Assembly (NCBI RefSeq): GCF_016405985.1
Contig: NZ_JAEFCF010000017.1
Location: 1 to 64,000 of the forward strand
Source: Paracoccus sp. IB05
GTDB taxonomy: Bacteria > Pseudomonadota > Alphaproteobacteria > Rhodobacterales > Rhodobacteraceae
DNA length: 64,000 nt
Reading direction: 5' to 3'
Under the pieces are notes generated by a model that ran no database searches, was not told the origin of the DNA, and worked only from the letters and a program-made list of their open reading frames with translations. Shown piece after piece: positions 24,756 to 33,404 of this stretch. Each line of letters begins with the position of its first letter. Position 1 is the first letter of the stretch. Position numbers and translations under genes: made by a program.

Positions 24756-25805
24756 ATGAGCGAGATCCTGCGCCGCAAACTCCGCCCCGCGCATGACGAA
24801 CAGGCCCGGCCCCATGCGCTGGTTGATCAGGCCTGGCGGCTGGCGCTCGCGCGTGCCTTGCGCGAAGGGGCGGGATTGCCGGCCGAGACCACGGCCCTGA
24901 CGTCGCGGCCCTGCGATCTGGTGGAACTGCCGGAGCTGCCGGCTGAGCGCGCGCTGATTGCGCTGCTGGATGGGCCGGGTGGCGCGATGGGGGTGGCGGC
25001 GCTGTCGCCGGAACTCACGGCCTCGCTGATCGAGATGCAGACAATCGGCCGCATCGGCGCGGGTCCGCCGGGGCCGCGGCGTCCGACCCGAACGGATGCT
25101 GCGATGATCTCGCCGGTGCTTGACCGGGCGCTGGCACGATTCGATTTCCTGGTCCGTGATCTGCCGGACCGCCGGGTGGAGGCCGGATTCCGTTTTGCCT
25201 CGCAGCTTGATGACGCGCGCAGCATCGGGCTTTTGCTCGATGATCAGCCCTATCACCTGATGAGCGCGACGCTTTCGCTGGCCGATGGCAAACGCAGCGG
25301 CGAGATATTGCTCGCTTTGCCACTGACCGGGCCCACGGTCGCCCTCACGCAATCCAGCGCATCCGGGTCTGAGGGATTTGCTGCGGATCTGGGGCAGACC
25401 GAATGCGAATTGCAGGCCGTGCTGGGGCGGCGGATGCTGACGCTTAATGAGGTGATGCAGCTGGAGCCGGGGCAGCTTTTGGCGCTGAACGATGCCAGTA
25501 TTGCGAAGATCAGCCTGCATGGGATTGACGGGAGGGCGGTGGCGGCGGCGCGTCTCGGGCAGCAAAATGGCTATCGCGCGCTGCGGATCAGCACTGTTGC
25601 GACGCCTCGGGGCGAGGTTGAAGCCTGCGGCCCTGACATGGCCGCAGGGCAGGATCCGCCATCAGAGACCTCTGTCGGATCTTTGGATTTCCCGGCGGGC
25701 TTTCCGATGGAACAGGGGCCTGTCGCACAAGGGACTGCACCCGATCCTGGGTTCGGGCTGGACGCGGGATTGGGCGAAGGGTTTAATGTCCGTGTCCCGG
25801 CCTGA
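24756..25805 (+). CDS. FliM/FliN-like protein with C-terminal SPOA domain
   Basis: This 349-residue protein resembles the flagellar switch protein FliM in reduced form. The C-terminal SPOA segment contains ECELQAVLGRRMLTLNEVM, LEPGQLLAL and ISLHGIDGRAVA. The N-terminal part (MSEILRRKLRPAHDE) resembles FliM starts, but the CheY-binding LSQDEID motif is not seen. About 60 residues follow the SPOA domain. No other flagellar gene is in the window. Such orphan FliM-like proteins occur in Rhodobacteraceae; a role in a secondary flagellar or secretion switch is inferred only. The ATG at 24756 is preferred to 24648. Confidence 0.75.
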   Translation: MSEILRRKLRPAHDEQARPHALVDQAWRLALARALREGAGLPAETTALTSRPCDLVELPELPAERALIALLDGPGGAMGVAALSPELTASLIEMQTIGRIGAGPPGPRRPTRTDAAMISPVLDRALARFDFLVRDLPDRRVEAGFRFASQLDDARSIGLLLDDQPYHLMSATLSLADGKRSGEILLALPLTGPTVALTQSSASGSEGFAADLGQTECELQAVLGRRMLTLNEVMQLEPGQLLALNDASIAKISLHGIDGRAVAAARLGQQNGYRALRISTVATPRGEVEACGPDMAAGQDPPSETSVGSLDFPAGFPMEQGPVAQGTAPDPGFGLDAGLGEGFNVRVPA

Positions 25806-25869
25806 GCGGCTGGTCCGGCTCGGGAGGGGAAGGGCTGCGCGATCCCCGCAGCCCCCCGGCTCCGGTATC

Positions 25870-26307
25870 TCAGCCAGCGGCTTTTTGCGCGGCAAGCGCC
25901 TCGATCTGCGGGGCGAGATGGGCGAGCTGGTAGCCATGCTGCGCTGCGGCGGCGATCAGCTCGCTCGCGGGGCGCGTTCCGGCCTGGGACAGGGCCCAGA
26001 CGATCGAGGATCGGTTGCCGCTGGCGCAATAGGCCAGGACCGGGCCTGGCGCTGTGGCAATGGCCTCGGCCTGGGCCGTGACATTCTGCATCGTCAGCGC
26101 GCCGCCGATCACCGGATTGGCAAAGAAGACAAGGCCAAGCGCTTCGGCCTGCGCCCGCATTTCCCCGGTATGAAGCTCGTCGGGGATCTCGGCATCGGGG
26201 CGGTTGTCGATCACCGCGCGATAGCCTGCGGCCCTGATCGCCTCAAGATCCTCAAGGGCGATCTGGGGCGAAACGGCATAGGTGTCACTGAGCGGGCGGA
26301 TTTCCAT
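25870..26307 (-). CDS. TIGR01244 / DUF442 family sulfurtransferase-like phosphatase
   Basis: This 145-residue protein has the dual-specificity-phosphatase-like fold of the Blh N-terminal family. Motifs are the start MEIRPLSDTYAVSPQI, VIDNRPDAEIP and the P-loop-like YCASGNRSSIVWAL with the catalytic cysteine. The family is linked to persulfide metabolism, but its reaction is not settled. The ATG at 26307 is chosen by family start; the upstream frame adds unrelated sequence. It is transcribed against the flanking genes, alone. Confidence 0.85.
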   Translation of the reverse strand: MEIRPLSDTYAVSPQIALEDLEAIRAAGYRAVIDNRPDAEIPDELHTGEMRAQAEALGLVFFANPVIGGALTMQNVTAQAEAIATAPGPVLAYCASGNRSSIVWALSQAGTRPASELIAAAAQHGYQLAHLAPQIEALAAQKAAG

Positions 26308-26485
26308 CTTGACGTCCTTTCGGAAATTCTGCCGCAGCCTACTCTGCGGAACGGCGGGGGAAAAGCCCCGATGCGGGGGGCAGCAGCAGGCGAAAAGCGG
26401 CGTGATCCTGATCTGGATCATAGTCTGGAAACGGAATCTGAGTAAAATCACACCGGACGTACCGGCAGCCGGAGGAGGAACGGCC

Positions 26486-26722
26486 ATGGAAATTTACAAC
26501 CGATTTTCACAATTGCAGCATCTGACGCGGGAGGCGGTCAGGCTTGCAGAAGACGGCGCTTTGCAGGAGCTGAACGCGACACTTTCAGAGCTTCAGGCCC
26601 TGGCGCATCGCTTTCCGGTCTTGCCCGACAGCGGCGGGCGCGAAAGCCAGCTGCAACGCGAGGCGCGGCGCCTGCGCGAAGAAGAGGAAATCGAACAAAG
26701 CTTCGACAATATGCCGGTGTGA
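26486..26722 (+). CDS. Small helical protein of unknown function
   Basis: This 78-residue protein is mostly helical, with charged heptad-like runs (LQREARRLREEEEIEQ) suggesting a coiled coil. The ATG at 26486 has a strong ribosome-binding site (GGAGGAGG). No family is recognised. The spacer that follows (26723-26988) is structured; see the separate entry. Confidence 0.65.
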   Translation: MEIYNRFSQLQHLTREAVRLAEDGALQELNATLSELQALAHRFPVLPDSGGRESQLQREARRLREEEEIEQSFDNMPV

Positions 26723-26856
26723 CATTCGCCGGCCCGGCAATGGCTGTTCCTTATGGGCCTCTCGCAAGGGCAGATCTTTGTTGCGCCCGACAGAATTGCG
26801 ATGGGTTCGGGACGCGATCTGCCAGGATGTCCTGGGCCTGGTTGTGGAAGAGGTGT

Positions 26857-26937
26857 GGAGGCCTGAGTGCTGGTAAGCAGGGGCCTCCTCTGGGGGGAGG
26901 TTGCCGGAGAAGCGGTGTAAGCTCTTGTCAAGCAACC
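26857..26937 (+). ncRNA. Structured spacer with competing hairpins (possible leader)
   Basis: GGAGGCC (26857-26863) pairs with GGCCTCC (26882-26888), while CCTCC (26884-26888) could instead pair with GGAGG (26896-26900). A further arm pair is GGTTGC/GCAACC (26899-26904, 26932-26937). The competing pairs precede the gene at 26989 and could be an attenuator-like leader. This is a structure prediction by eye only. Confidence 0.25.
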
Positions 26938-26941
26938 GGAA

Positions 26942-26956
26942 TGTCCTGTTAACTTG
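26942..26956 (+). repeat. Upstream motif shared with the FliM-like gene, copy 2
   Basis: TGTCCTGTTAACTTG lies 33 bases before the start at 26989 and differs at one base from 24684-24698. Confidence 0.3.
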
Positions 26957-26988
26957 CATCCCATAGATTGACGGGTGAAGGCGGGGGC

Positions 26989-28917
26989 ATGACTCGGGTT
27001 GAGGGGAGCGGGACTGCGGGCGGCGGTTCGGCCAGAAATGCAGCTGACGCGCATGAAACGGCGGCGCCGGATAATGCTGTTGCGGGCACAGCTGCGGCGG
27101 GGCCGGTGCAGCAAAGCCTTGTCGGGCCCGACGGGCGCGTTCTTCTGCTGGAGATCGGCCATCCGCCCCTCGATGGCCTGACCCGGGAGGTGAGGGCTGC
27201 ACTTGCGGCAGCGCTTGCGGTGGAATGCAGTGCAGGCGAGACACGGGCCGGCGGCGCCCGCCCGGTGGTGATCGCCGGTGCCGCAGGCGCCTTTCCTTCG
27301 GCGACCCTTGTCGAGACCGGTGCCGCGCTCCTCGAGGGCAACCCCTCGCTGGCCCAGATTTGCCGGCAGATCGACCTTTATCCTGCGCCGGTGGTGGCGG
27401 CGATTTCCGGCCGTGCCGCCGGGCCGGGGGCAGAGCTGGCACTCGCCTGTCACGCGCGGATCATGGCGATCAGTGCGCGGATCCAGTTTCCCGAGGCCGG
27501 GCTCGGCCTTTCGCCCATGGCCGGCAGCAGCCAGCGTCTGCCACGGCTGACCGGGCCGGATGAGGCGATCTCGCTGCTTTTGAATGCGATACCGCTCGAT
27601 GCCGACCAGGCGCTCGCCATCGGCCTCGCCGATCATGTGACCGAGGGCGACCCCGTCCCGGCGGCGATTGCGCTTGCAGCGCAGATGCCGGCCCCGGCGC
27701 CGGTGATTGCCCGCGAGGACGGGATCCGCGACAGCTCTGCCTTTGCCGCCGCCATCGCCCGGGCGCGGCGCGATCTGGCGCGCAACCCGATGCCGGCTCC
27801 GGCGCGGATCATCGACTGCATTGAGGCCGCACTTTATCTGCCGCCGGAAAACGGCTTCGCGCTGGAGGCGGTTGTCTTCGATGACCTGCTGGCCACCGGG
27901 GAAAGCCGGGGGCTGATCGCCGCCGCGCGGGCCGAACGTGCGGCGCATATTTTGCCGCCGGGCGTGGCAGGCGGCGGTGGCGAGGAGATCCGCACGCTTG
28001 GGCTGACCGGGGCTGGCCCGCAACTGGCGGCGCTGGCGCTCTTGGCGCTTGGCCGGGGCCTCCGGGTGATCTGGACCGGGCCTGACGGCGGCGGGGACGC
28101 GGCCTCGCTGGAGCGGATCGCGGCCTGGGTGCGCGAGCGGCTGGAGGCCGAGACGCGTTCGGGCCGGCTGAGCCAGGCGCAGCGCGACGCCGATTTCCTG
28201 CGTTTTGAGACCGGGCAGCCGGCTGGCGCGCTGGCCCAGGCGGGGCTGGTGGTCCATGCACGGCCCGGGGCTGTGGCGGATGGCCTGGCCCGGCAATATC
28301 CTGCGGCGCTGCATCTGGGGATTGGCGGGGGGGGCGGACGCGCCGGCCTGACCATCGCGCCGTCCGGGCGGGTCTGCGAGATCAGCACCGGTGGCGTGGC
28401 GGGGCCGGTGGCGATGGGCGGGCTCTGGCGGCTGATGCGCAGTTTTGGCCTGCAGCCGGTGCTCAGCGGCACCCTGCCGCAGGTCGGGCGCCGTGTCGCG
28501 GCAAGCGGTCAGGCGGCTTTGTCGCGGATGCTGGCGATGGGCGTGCCGCGCCGGCTGATTGCGACGGCGCTGGAAGGCTTTGGCCAGGCGATGCCCGATC
28601 TGCCGGAGCCGGGATCTGAGGTCACAATGCGCGGTATGGCCGCCGAAGAGGTGATCCGGCGCTGGCTGGCGGCACTGGCGAATGAGGGCTACCGCCAGAT
28701 TGCGGATGGGGCGGTATCAGGGCCGGCTGCGGTGGATTTTCTGATGGTGCAGGGGCATGCCTTCCCGCGCTGGCGCGGGGGGCCGATGCATCTGGCGGGC
28801 GAGCGGGGCGCTATGGTGCTGCGCAGCGATCTGCGCCGCTGGCAGGAGGATGATCCGGTCTGGACGCCGCATCCGTCCCTTGACCGGCTGGTCTCGAAGG
28901 GGCGGTCGGCGGCGTAA
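26989..28917 (+). CDS. Degenerate FadB/FadJ-like enoyl-CoA hydratase/3-hydroxyacyl-CoA dehydrogenase
   Basis: This 642-residue protein has the order of a fatty-oxidation multifunctional enzyme: crotonase domain (about 35-280), linker, Rossmann region (about 335-500) and C-terminal dehydrogenase part. The crotonase glutamates are retained in PGAELALACHAR and FPEAGLGLSP. Other signature parts are eroded. The usual GAGGTQRLPR reads MAGSSQRLPR. The NAD loop reads LTGAGPQLAALALL instead of GxGxxG with an alanine. The FFxP segment is GIGGGGGRAG and the F-I-V-N-R motif is lost. Length is below the usual ~700. Dehydrogenase activity is therefore doubtful. The ATG at 26989 follows a purine-rich site and is preferred to a TTG at 26968. 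Confidence 0.75.
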   Translation: MTRVEGSGTAGGGSARNAADAHETAAPDNAVAGTAAAGPVQQSLVGPDGRVLLLEIGHPPLDGLTREVRAALAAALAVECSAGETRAGGARPVVIAGAAGAFPSATLVETGAALLEGNPSLAQICRQIDLYPAPVVAAISGRAAGPGAELALACHARIMAISARIQFPEAGLGLSPMAGSSQRLPRLTGPDEAISLLLNAIPLDADQALAIGLADHVTEGDPVPAAIALAAQMPAPAPVIAREDGIRDSSAFAAAIARARRDLARNPMPAPARIIDCIEAALYLPPENGFALEAVVFDDLLATGESRGLIAAARAERAAHILPPGVAGGGGEEIRTLGLTGAGPQLAALALLALGRGLRVIWTGPDGGGDAASLERIAAWVRERLEAETRSGRLSQAQRDADFLRFETGQPAGALAQAGLVVHARPGAVADGLARQYPAALHLGIGGGGGRAGLTIAPSGRVCEISTGGVAGPVAMGGLWRLMRSFGLQPVLSGTLPQVGRRVAASGQAALSRMLAMGVPRRLIATALEGFGQAMPDLPEPGSEVTMRGMAAEEVIRRWLAALANEGYRQIADGAVSGPAAVDFLMVQGHAFPRWRGGPMHLAGERGAMVLRSDLRRWQEDDPVWTPHPSLDRLVSKGRSAA

Positions 28918-28956
28918 GTCTGCGCCCCGGCGTAAGCCTGTGCCCCGTTCCGGGGC

Positions 28957-29172
28957 TCAGCCCAGCGAAATGCCCATGATCACCATCGCGAGGCCCAGCA
29001 CCGAAAGGCCAAGTGCGCCGAAATTCACCGCGAAAAGCTTTTGCAGCTCGCTGCGCATCTGATCATCCGTGACGCCCGAGCGGCGGATTTTCAGCCCGCG
29101 CAGGATGCACCAGAGCAGGCCGAAGACGCCAAGAAGCGACAGGAAGGCGCCGGGCCAGATCAGATAGGGCAT
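28957..29172 (-). CDS. Small two-helix membrane protein
   Basis: This 71-residue protein has two hydrophobic helices (about residues 3-24 and 45-68) with a basic cytoplasmic loop [18 protein letters not shown] between them. The ATG at 29172 is chosen over 29187 because GGAG lies at the right distance before it. The family is not recognised with certainty; similar small proteins are frequent near housekeeping genes in Rhodobacteraceae. It is divergent from the GapR-like gene. Confidence 0.7.
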   Translation of the reverse strand: MPYLIWPGAFLSLLGVFGLLWCILRGLKIRRSGVTDDQMRSELQKLFAVNFGALGLSVLGLAMVIMGISLG

Positions 29173-29317
29173 TGAAAGCTCCGCCATGTGCTGCGGGATG
29201 CTGGCTAAACGCTGGCGGGCTTTCGCGCAAGAGGGGTCACAAGAGCGGGCGGCAGCGCTTGAAATCTGCGGCCCTGGCAGGGTATCTGTCGGGCAAAGCA
29301 TAAAGCGGAGAGCAGGA

Positions 29318-29563
29318 ATGAATGACGCCTTCAATGTGACCGCCGATGAGCTGCGTCAGCTGATCGAGCGGATCGAACAGTACGAAGCCGAGAAGAAGGA
29401 TATCGCCGAGCAGCTGAAAGAGGTCTATGCCGAGGCCAAAGGCCGGGGCTTTGACACCAAGGCGCTCCGCAAGATCGTGTCTCTGCGCAAGCAGGATGCC
29501 GATGAGCGCCAGGAAGCGGATGCGATCCTCGAAGTCTATATGACCGCGCTCGGGATGACCTGA
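29318..29563 (+). CDS. gapR: DUF2312 / GapR-family nucleoid protein
   Basis: This 81-residue protein is of the DUF2312 family, whose Caulobacter member GapR binds overtwisted AT-rich DNA ahead of forks and stimulates gyrase. It has the typical N-terminal coiled coil [16 protein letters not shown], then [27 protein letters not shown] and the helical tail. The ATG at 29318 (MNDAF) is preceded by GGAG. The hairpin at 29587-29605 ends the transcription unit. Confidence 0.9.
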   Translation: MNDAFNVTADELRQLIERIEQYEAEKKDIAEQLKEVYAEAKGRGFDTKALRKIVSLRKQDADERQEADAILEVYMTALGMT

Positions 29564-29586
29564 GCAGGGGATGCCGGACAGAGAAA

Positions 29587-29605
29587 CGGGGGCCATTGGC
29601 CCCCG
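29587..29605. terminator. Terminator hairpin between gapR and the metal transporter genes
   Basis: CGGGGGCC and GGCCCCCG form an eight-pair stem with an ATT loop in the convergent gap. A short ATTTC follows on the plus strand, so it may serve both directions. Confidence 0.65.
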
Positions 29606-29632
29606 ATTTCATATCGCAATGCGGCTTTGGTT

Positions 29633-30469
29633 TCAGATCGCGGCGCGGCTTTGAGCGCGGATTTGCAGGCTGCGCCGGAAGAAGGCGGCGAGGAACATCG
29701 CGGTCAGAACCAGGATGATGGTGGCGGCGGGCGAGGCATCAAGCCAGAAGCTCGCCCAGATCCCGGTCATCATCGCGGTAAAGCAGGCGATGCAGGCCAC
29801 GACCAGCATCTGGCCGAAGCGGCGCACCAGCAGGAAGGCGATAGCGCCGGGCGCGATCAGAAGGCCCACCGCCAGGATCAGCCCGGTTGCCGACAGCGTC
29901 GCGACGATGGTCAGCGACAGAACTGCAAGCAGCCCGTAATGCAGCATCCCGACCCTGAGCCCCGAGGCCCGCGCCTGAGCCGGATCGAAGGCCTGCAGCA
30001 TCAGGTCTTTCCAGCTTACCACCAGCGCCAGCGTCACGAACCCGGCGATCAGTCCGGCGGTCCAGAGATCCTGGACACTGACCCTCAGCATATTCCCGAA
30101 CAGGATATGGTCGAGATGCGCGTCGCTTTCGATCGAGGTGTAAAGCACGATCCCGGCGGCAAACATCCCGGAAAACACCACCCCCATGATGGTGTCAGGC
30201 TTGATGCGGCTGTTTTCCGACAGCCAGCCGGTCGCGACCGAGGTGAACATGCCGGCGGCAAAGGCGCCGATGATCAGCGGAAAGCCCCAGATATAGGCCA
30301 GCACAATCCCCGGCAGCACGGCATGGCTGACCGCATCCCCCATCAAAGCCCAGCCTTTCAGAACAAGAAAGCAGGACAAAAGTGCGCAGGGCACTGAAAT
30401 CATGGCCGAAATCAGGAACGCCTTTTGCATGAAAGGAAACTGGAACGGCAAAAGAAACGTCTCGATCAT
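29633..30469 (-). CDS. sitD: Metal ABC transporter permease (SitD-type)
   Basis: This 278-residue ABC-3 family inner-membrane permease has about eight hydrophobic helices with the family segments GDAVSHAVLPGI and LAVGLLIAPGAIAFLL. It is the last gene of a four-gene minus-strand operon (sitABCD). Its ATG overlaps the sitC stop by four bases. With SitC it forms the channel for Mn2+ or Fe2+ (possibly Zn2+). Confidence 0.92.
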   Translation of the reverse strand: MIETFLLPFQFPFMQKAFLISAMISVPCALLSCFLVLKGWALMGDAVSHAVLPGIVLAYIWGFPLIIGAFAAGMFTSVATGWLSENSRIKPDTIMGVVFSGMFAAGIVLYTSIESDAHLDHILFGNMLRVSVQDLWTAGLIAGFVTLALVVSWKDLMLQAFDPAQARASGLRVGMLHYGLLAVLSLTIVATLSATGLILAVGLLIAPGAIAFLLVRRFGQMLVVACIACFTAMMTGIWASFWLDASPAATIILVLTAMFLAAFFRRSLQIRAQSRAAI

Positions 30470-31329
30470 ATCGCGTCCTCCGCATGCAGGGCAGCAGCGG
30501 CGCGGCGTTTCGCGGCCAAAAGCCCGTGTTTCGGGGCGAAGATGAAGACGAGGAGGAAGATCGCGGTTTGCAGGCAGACGATCACCCCTCCGGTCGCACC
30601 ATCGAGGAAATAGCTGACATAGGCACCGGCAAAGCTGGTCACGGTGCCGATGACAACTGACAGCACGATCAGCCGGCCAAAGCGGTCACAGATCAGCCAG
30701 GCGGTGGCTCCGGGTGTCACGACCAGCGCGATCACCAGAAAGGCGCCGACGGTCTGCATCGCCGCCACAACCGAGGCCGACAGCAATGTGAAAAAAACGC
30801 CTTTCAGAAGCCCCGGATGCAGCCCGACCGAGCGCGCATGGTTCTCGTCAAAGAACACCACCATCAGGTCTTTCCATTTCACCAGCAAGACCGCCAGGGT
30901 CACAAAGCCAATCACCGCCAGTTGCAGCGTGTCTTCGGGCGTGATGGCGAGGATATTGCCCATTGTGATCGTCTGGATCGAGACCGCCATCGGGTTCAGG
31001 GACACCATGAACAGGCCCAGTCCGAAAAACGCGGTGAAGATCAGCCCGATCACCACATCCGATTTCAGCCCGCTCCGGTCTGACAGAAACAGCATGGCGA
31101 GGGCCGCCAGCCCGCCCGAGAGAAAGGCGCCAAGTGCGAAGGGCAGGCCCAGCATATAGGCACCAGCGACCCCGGGCACGACCGAATGCGAAAGCGCATC
31201 GCCGATCAGCGACCAGCCTTTCAGCATGAGATAGGCCGAGAGAAAGGCGCAGACGCCGCCGACAAGCGCCGAGACCCACATCGCATTAAGCATGTAGGAA
31301 TAGGTGAACGGCTCCCAGAGGATCTCCAT
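30466..31329 (-). CDS. sitC: Metal ABC transporter permease (SitC-type)
   Basis: This 287-residue ABC-3 permease is paralogous to its neighbour sitD. It has about eight hydrophobic segments and the family motifs GDALSHSVVPGVAGAY and VIALVVTPGATAWL. Its start directly abuts the sitB stop and its stop overlaps the sitD start, indicating translational coupling. Histidine-rich loops that mark zinc transporters are not seen. Confidence 0.92.
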   Translation of the reverse strand: MEILWEPFTYSYMLNAMWVSALVGGVCAFLSAYLMLKGWSLIGDALSHSVVPGVAGAYMLGLPFALGAFLSGGLAALAMLFLSDRSGLKSDVVIGLIFTAFFGLGLFMVSLNPMAVSIQTITMGNILAITPEDTLQLAVIGFVTLAVLLVKWKDLMVVFFDENHARSVGLHPGLLKGVFFTLLSASVVAAMQTVGAFLVIALVVTPGATAWLICDRFGRLIVLSVVIGTVTSFAGAYVSYFLDGATGGVIVCLQTAIFLLVFIFAPKHGLLAAKRRAAAALHAEDAI

Positions 31330-32226
31330 TCAGTGACCCTCCCGCGTGCGGGTCTCATGGCCATATTGCACCAGCGGCCGTTCGTCATCGGTCAGGATCG
31401 AGACATGGCGCGGGTCGTCATCGTCATGCAGCTGATCGCCCGAAAGGGTGAAGCGCCGCAACACGCCGCCAAACGCCTCTTCGAGATTGTCATGGGTGAA
31501 GGTCTCGGCGGTCAGGCCGTAGGCCAGAACCGTGCCCCGGACCAGCACGACGCGGTCGCAAAACTCCGGCACCGAGCCGAGGTTATGGGTCGAGACCAGC
31601 ATGACGCGGCCTTCATCGCGCAGCTCGCGCAGAAGGGTGATGATCTGTTCCTCGGTCTTGACGTCAACGCCGGTAAAAGGCTCGTCGAGCAAGATCACCT
31701 GGCCGTCCTGCGCCAGAGCACGGGCCAGAAAGACGCGTTTCTTCTGGCCACCTGACAGCTCTCCGATCTGGCGGTGGCGGTAATCGAGCATATTGACCCG
31801 CGCCAGCGCCTGGTCGACCGCTGCGCGATCCGCCGCAGAAGGGATGCGCAGGAACCCCATATGGCCGTAGCGCCCCATCATCACCACATCCTCGACAAGG
31901 ACGGGGAAGGACCAGTCGACCTCTTCGGATTGCGGAACGTAAGCCACGAGGTTCTGTTTCAGTGCCTCGCGAACTGATCGGCCAAGCAGGCTGATCTGAC
32001 CTTTCGCAACCGGCACAAATCCCATGATCGCCTTGAAAAGCGTGGATTTTCCGGCGCCGTTCACGCCCACAAGTGCGGTAACGGTGCCGCGCGGGATCTG
32101 GAACGAGGCCTGGCGCAGCGCGGTATGGCCGTTGCGATAGGTGACCGTCACATCCTGCGCGGTGATGCCGCCGCCCGGATCATCGGCTGCTGTGGCCTCG
32201 ATCCGGGGGTCTGGGGTCTGCGACAT
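31330..32226 (-). CDS. sitB: Metal ABC transporter ATP-binding protein (SitB-type)
   Basis: This 298-residue ATPase has Walker [10 protein letters not shown], the Q-loop region [10 protein letters not shown], the ABC signature [10 protein letters not shown], Walker B VILLDEPF and the switch histidine in STHNLG. The [13 protein letters not shown] segment is typical of Mn/Fe/Zn ABC-3 transporters. A ~40-residue C-terminal extension rich in Asp and His ([10 protein letters not shown]) could bind metal. It lies between the binding protein and the permeases. Confidence 0.93.
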   Translation of the reverse strand: MSQTPDPRIEATAADDPGGGITAQDVTVTYRNGHTALRQASFQIPRGTVTALVGVNGAGKSTLFKAIMGFVPVAKGQISLLGRSVREALKQNLVAYVPQSEEVDWSFPVLVEDVVMMGRYGHMGFLRIPSAADRAAVDQALARVNMLDYRHRQIGELSGGQKKRVFLARALAQDGQVILLDEPFTGVDVKTEEQIITLLRELRDEGRVMLVSTHNLGSVPEFCDRVVLVRGTVLAYGLTAETFTHDNLEEAFGGVLRRFTLSGDQLHDDDDPRHVSILTDDERPLVQYGHETRTREGH

Positions 32227-32307
32227 GATCTGACGGGCCTTCTCGGCTGGGTTTGGGGAACTCTGCCATGGGAAACCGCGGCAGAGAAGCGTTTTTGAGA
32301 ATGGGTC

Positions 32308-33210
32308 TCAGTTGGCGGGGCTCTCAAGCCCGATGGCGATGGTCTCTGCCGTGACTTTCAGCAGGTCGAGATAGGTCGGGACCGGGCCATCTGCGGTCGA
32401 AAGACTGTCGACGTAAAGCACGCCGCCATAAGCGGCGCCGGTCTCGCGCGCGACCTGCTCGGCGGGGGCGGTATTGACCGTGCTTTCACAGAAGACGACC
32501 GGGATATGGTGCTCTTTCACCCCATCCACCACAGCGCGGACCTGCTGCGGCGTGCCCATCTGATCGGCATTCATCGGCCAGAGATAGAGCTCTTTCATGC
32601 CGAAATCGCGGGCGAGGTAGGAAAACGCGCCTTCGCAGGTCACCAGCCAGCGCTTGTCTTCGGGAATGGCGGCAATGCGGGCACGCAGCGGCTCGATCGC
32701 GGCCTTCATTTCTGCCTTATAGGCCGTGGCATTGGCGGCATAGGTCGCGGCATTTTCGGGGTCGTGTTCTGTCAGGGCTTTCTCGATATTATCGATATAG
32801 ATCAGAGCATTATCCAGCCCCATCCAGGCATGCGGATTGGCTTTGCCCTGATAGGATCCCGATGAGACCGCAATCGGGTCGATCCCATCGGTCAGCGTGG
32901 CCGAAGGCAGGTCGCCGAGGTTTTCCAGAAAGCCCGCGAACCAGAGTTCCAGGTTCAGCCCGTTCCACAGGATCAGATCGGCATCCATCGCGCGGACCAG
33001 GTCCTGCGGGGTCGGCTCGTAGCCATGGATCTCGGCGCCGGGGCGGGTGACCGAGACCACCTCGGCGGCATCCCCCGCCACATGCTGCGCCATATCGGCG
33101 ATCACGGTGAAGGTGGTGACGACTTTCAGCTTCTCTCCGGCAAAGGCCAGGCCGGTGGTCAACAGAAGGGCGGCGAGGGCGGTGGTCGGGGTTTTCAGCC
33201 AGGCTTGCAT
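32308..33210 (-). CDS. sitA: Metal ABC transporter substrate-binding protein (SitA-type)
   Basis: This 300-residue cluster A-I binding protein captures Mn2+ or Fe2+ in the periplasm. A signal peptide ends near G-L-A-F-A-G. Metal-site segments include EIHGYEP, ANPHAWMG, the TCEGAFSYLARDFG segment and YVDSLS. The His-Glu-Asp pattern and the absence of a His-rich loop suggest Mn/Fe rather than Zn. The ATG at 33210 with a leading signal peptide is chosen over upstream starts. It is the first gene of the sit operon; a Fur/Mur-like box lies upstream. Confidence 0.92.
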   Translation of the reverse strand: MQAWLKTPTTALAALLLTTGLAFAGEKLKVVTTFTVIADMAQHVAGDAAEVVSVTRPGAEIHGYEPTPQDLVRAMDADLILWNGLNLELWFAGFLENLGDLPSATLTDGIDPIAVSSGSYQGKANPHAWMGLDNALIYIDNIEKALTEHDPENAATYAANATAYKAEMKAAIEPLRARIAAIPEDKRWLVTCEGAFSYLARDFGMKELYLWPMNADQMGTPQQVRAVVDGVKEHHIPVVFCESTVNTAPAEQVARETGAAYGGVLYVDSLSTADGPVPTYLDLLKVTAETIAIGLESPAN

Positions 33211-33241
33211 TATCTCTCCTCTCGGCATGTGCAGATGTAAA

Positions 33242-33257
33242 TGCAAATCATTCTCAA
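33242..33257 (-). promoter_or_regulatory. Fur/Mur-like operator upstream of sitA
   Basis: Read on the minus strand, TTGAGAATGATTTGCA lies 32 bases before the sitA start. It resembles the Fur/Mur box series used for manganese-responsive control of sitA in alphaproteobacteria. The match is by eye. Confidence 0.5.
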
Positions 33258-33307
33258 CTGTCAACCATTGATTTGCGAGGGATCGCGGCTGCTGTCGCTG
33301 TCGGGCG

Positions 33308-33322
33308 TTGCGAATGTCGCAA
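33308..33322. promoter_or_regulatory. Inverted repeat upstream of the MttB-family gene
   Basis: TTGCGA and TCGCAA are separated by ATG, about 83 bases before the methyltransferase start. The size and symmetry suit an operator for an unknown regulator. Confidence 0.4.
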
Positions 33323-33359
33323 ACGGCACAAAAGCGCCGCAAACCCGAAGCGGTGAAGG

Positions 33360-33378
33360 CCCCGGCAGGAGTATTTCC
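33360..33378 (+). repeat. Diverged copy of the dispersed intergenic repeat
   Basis: CCCCGGCAGGAGTATTTCC resembles copies at 7085 and 41781, with changes in the first half. Confidence 0.35.
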
Positions 33379-33404
33379 GATTCAGAGCCGTTCAGGAGGA
33401 TAAG

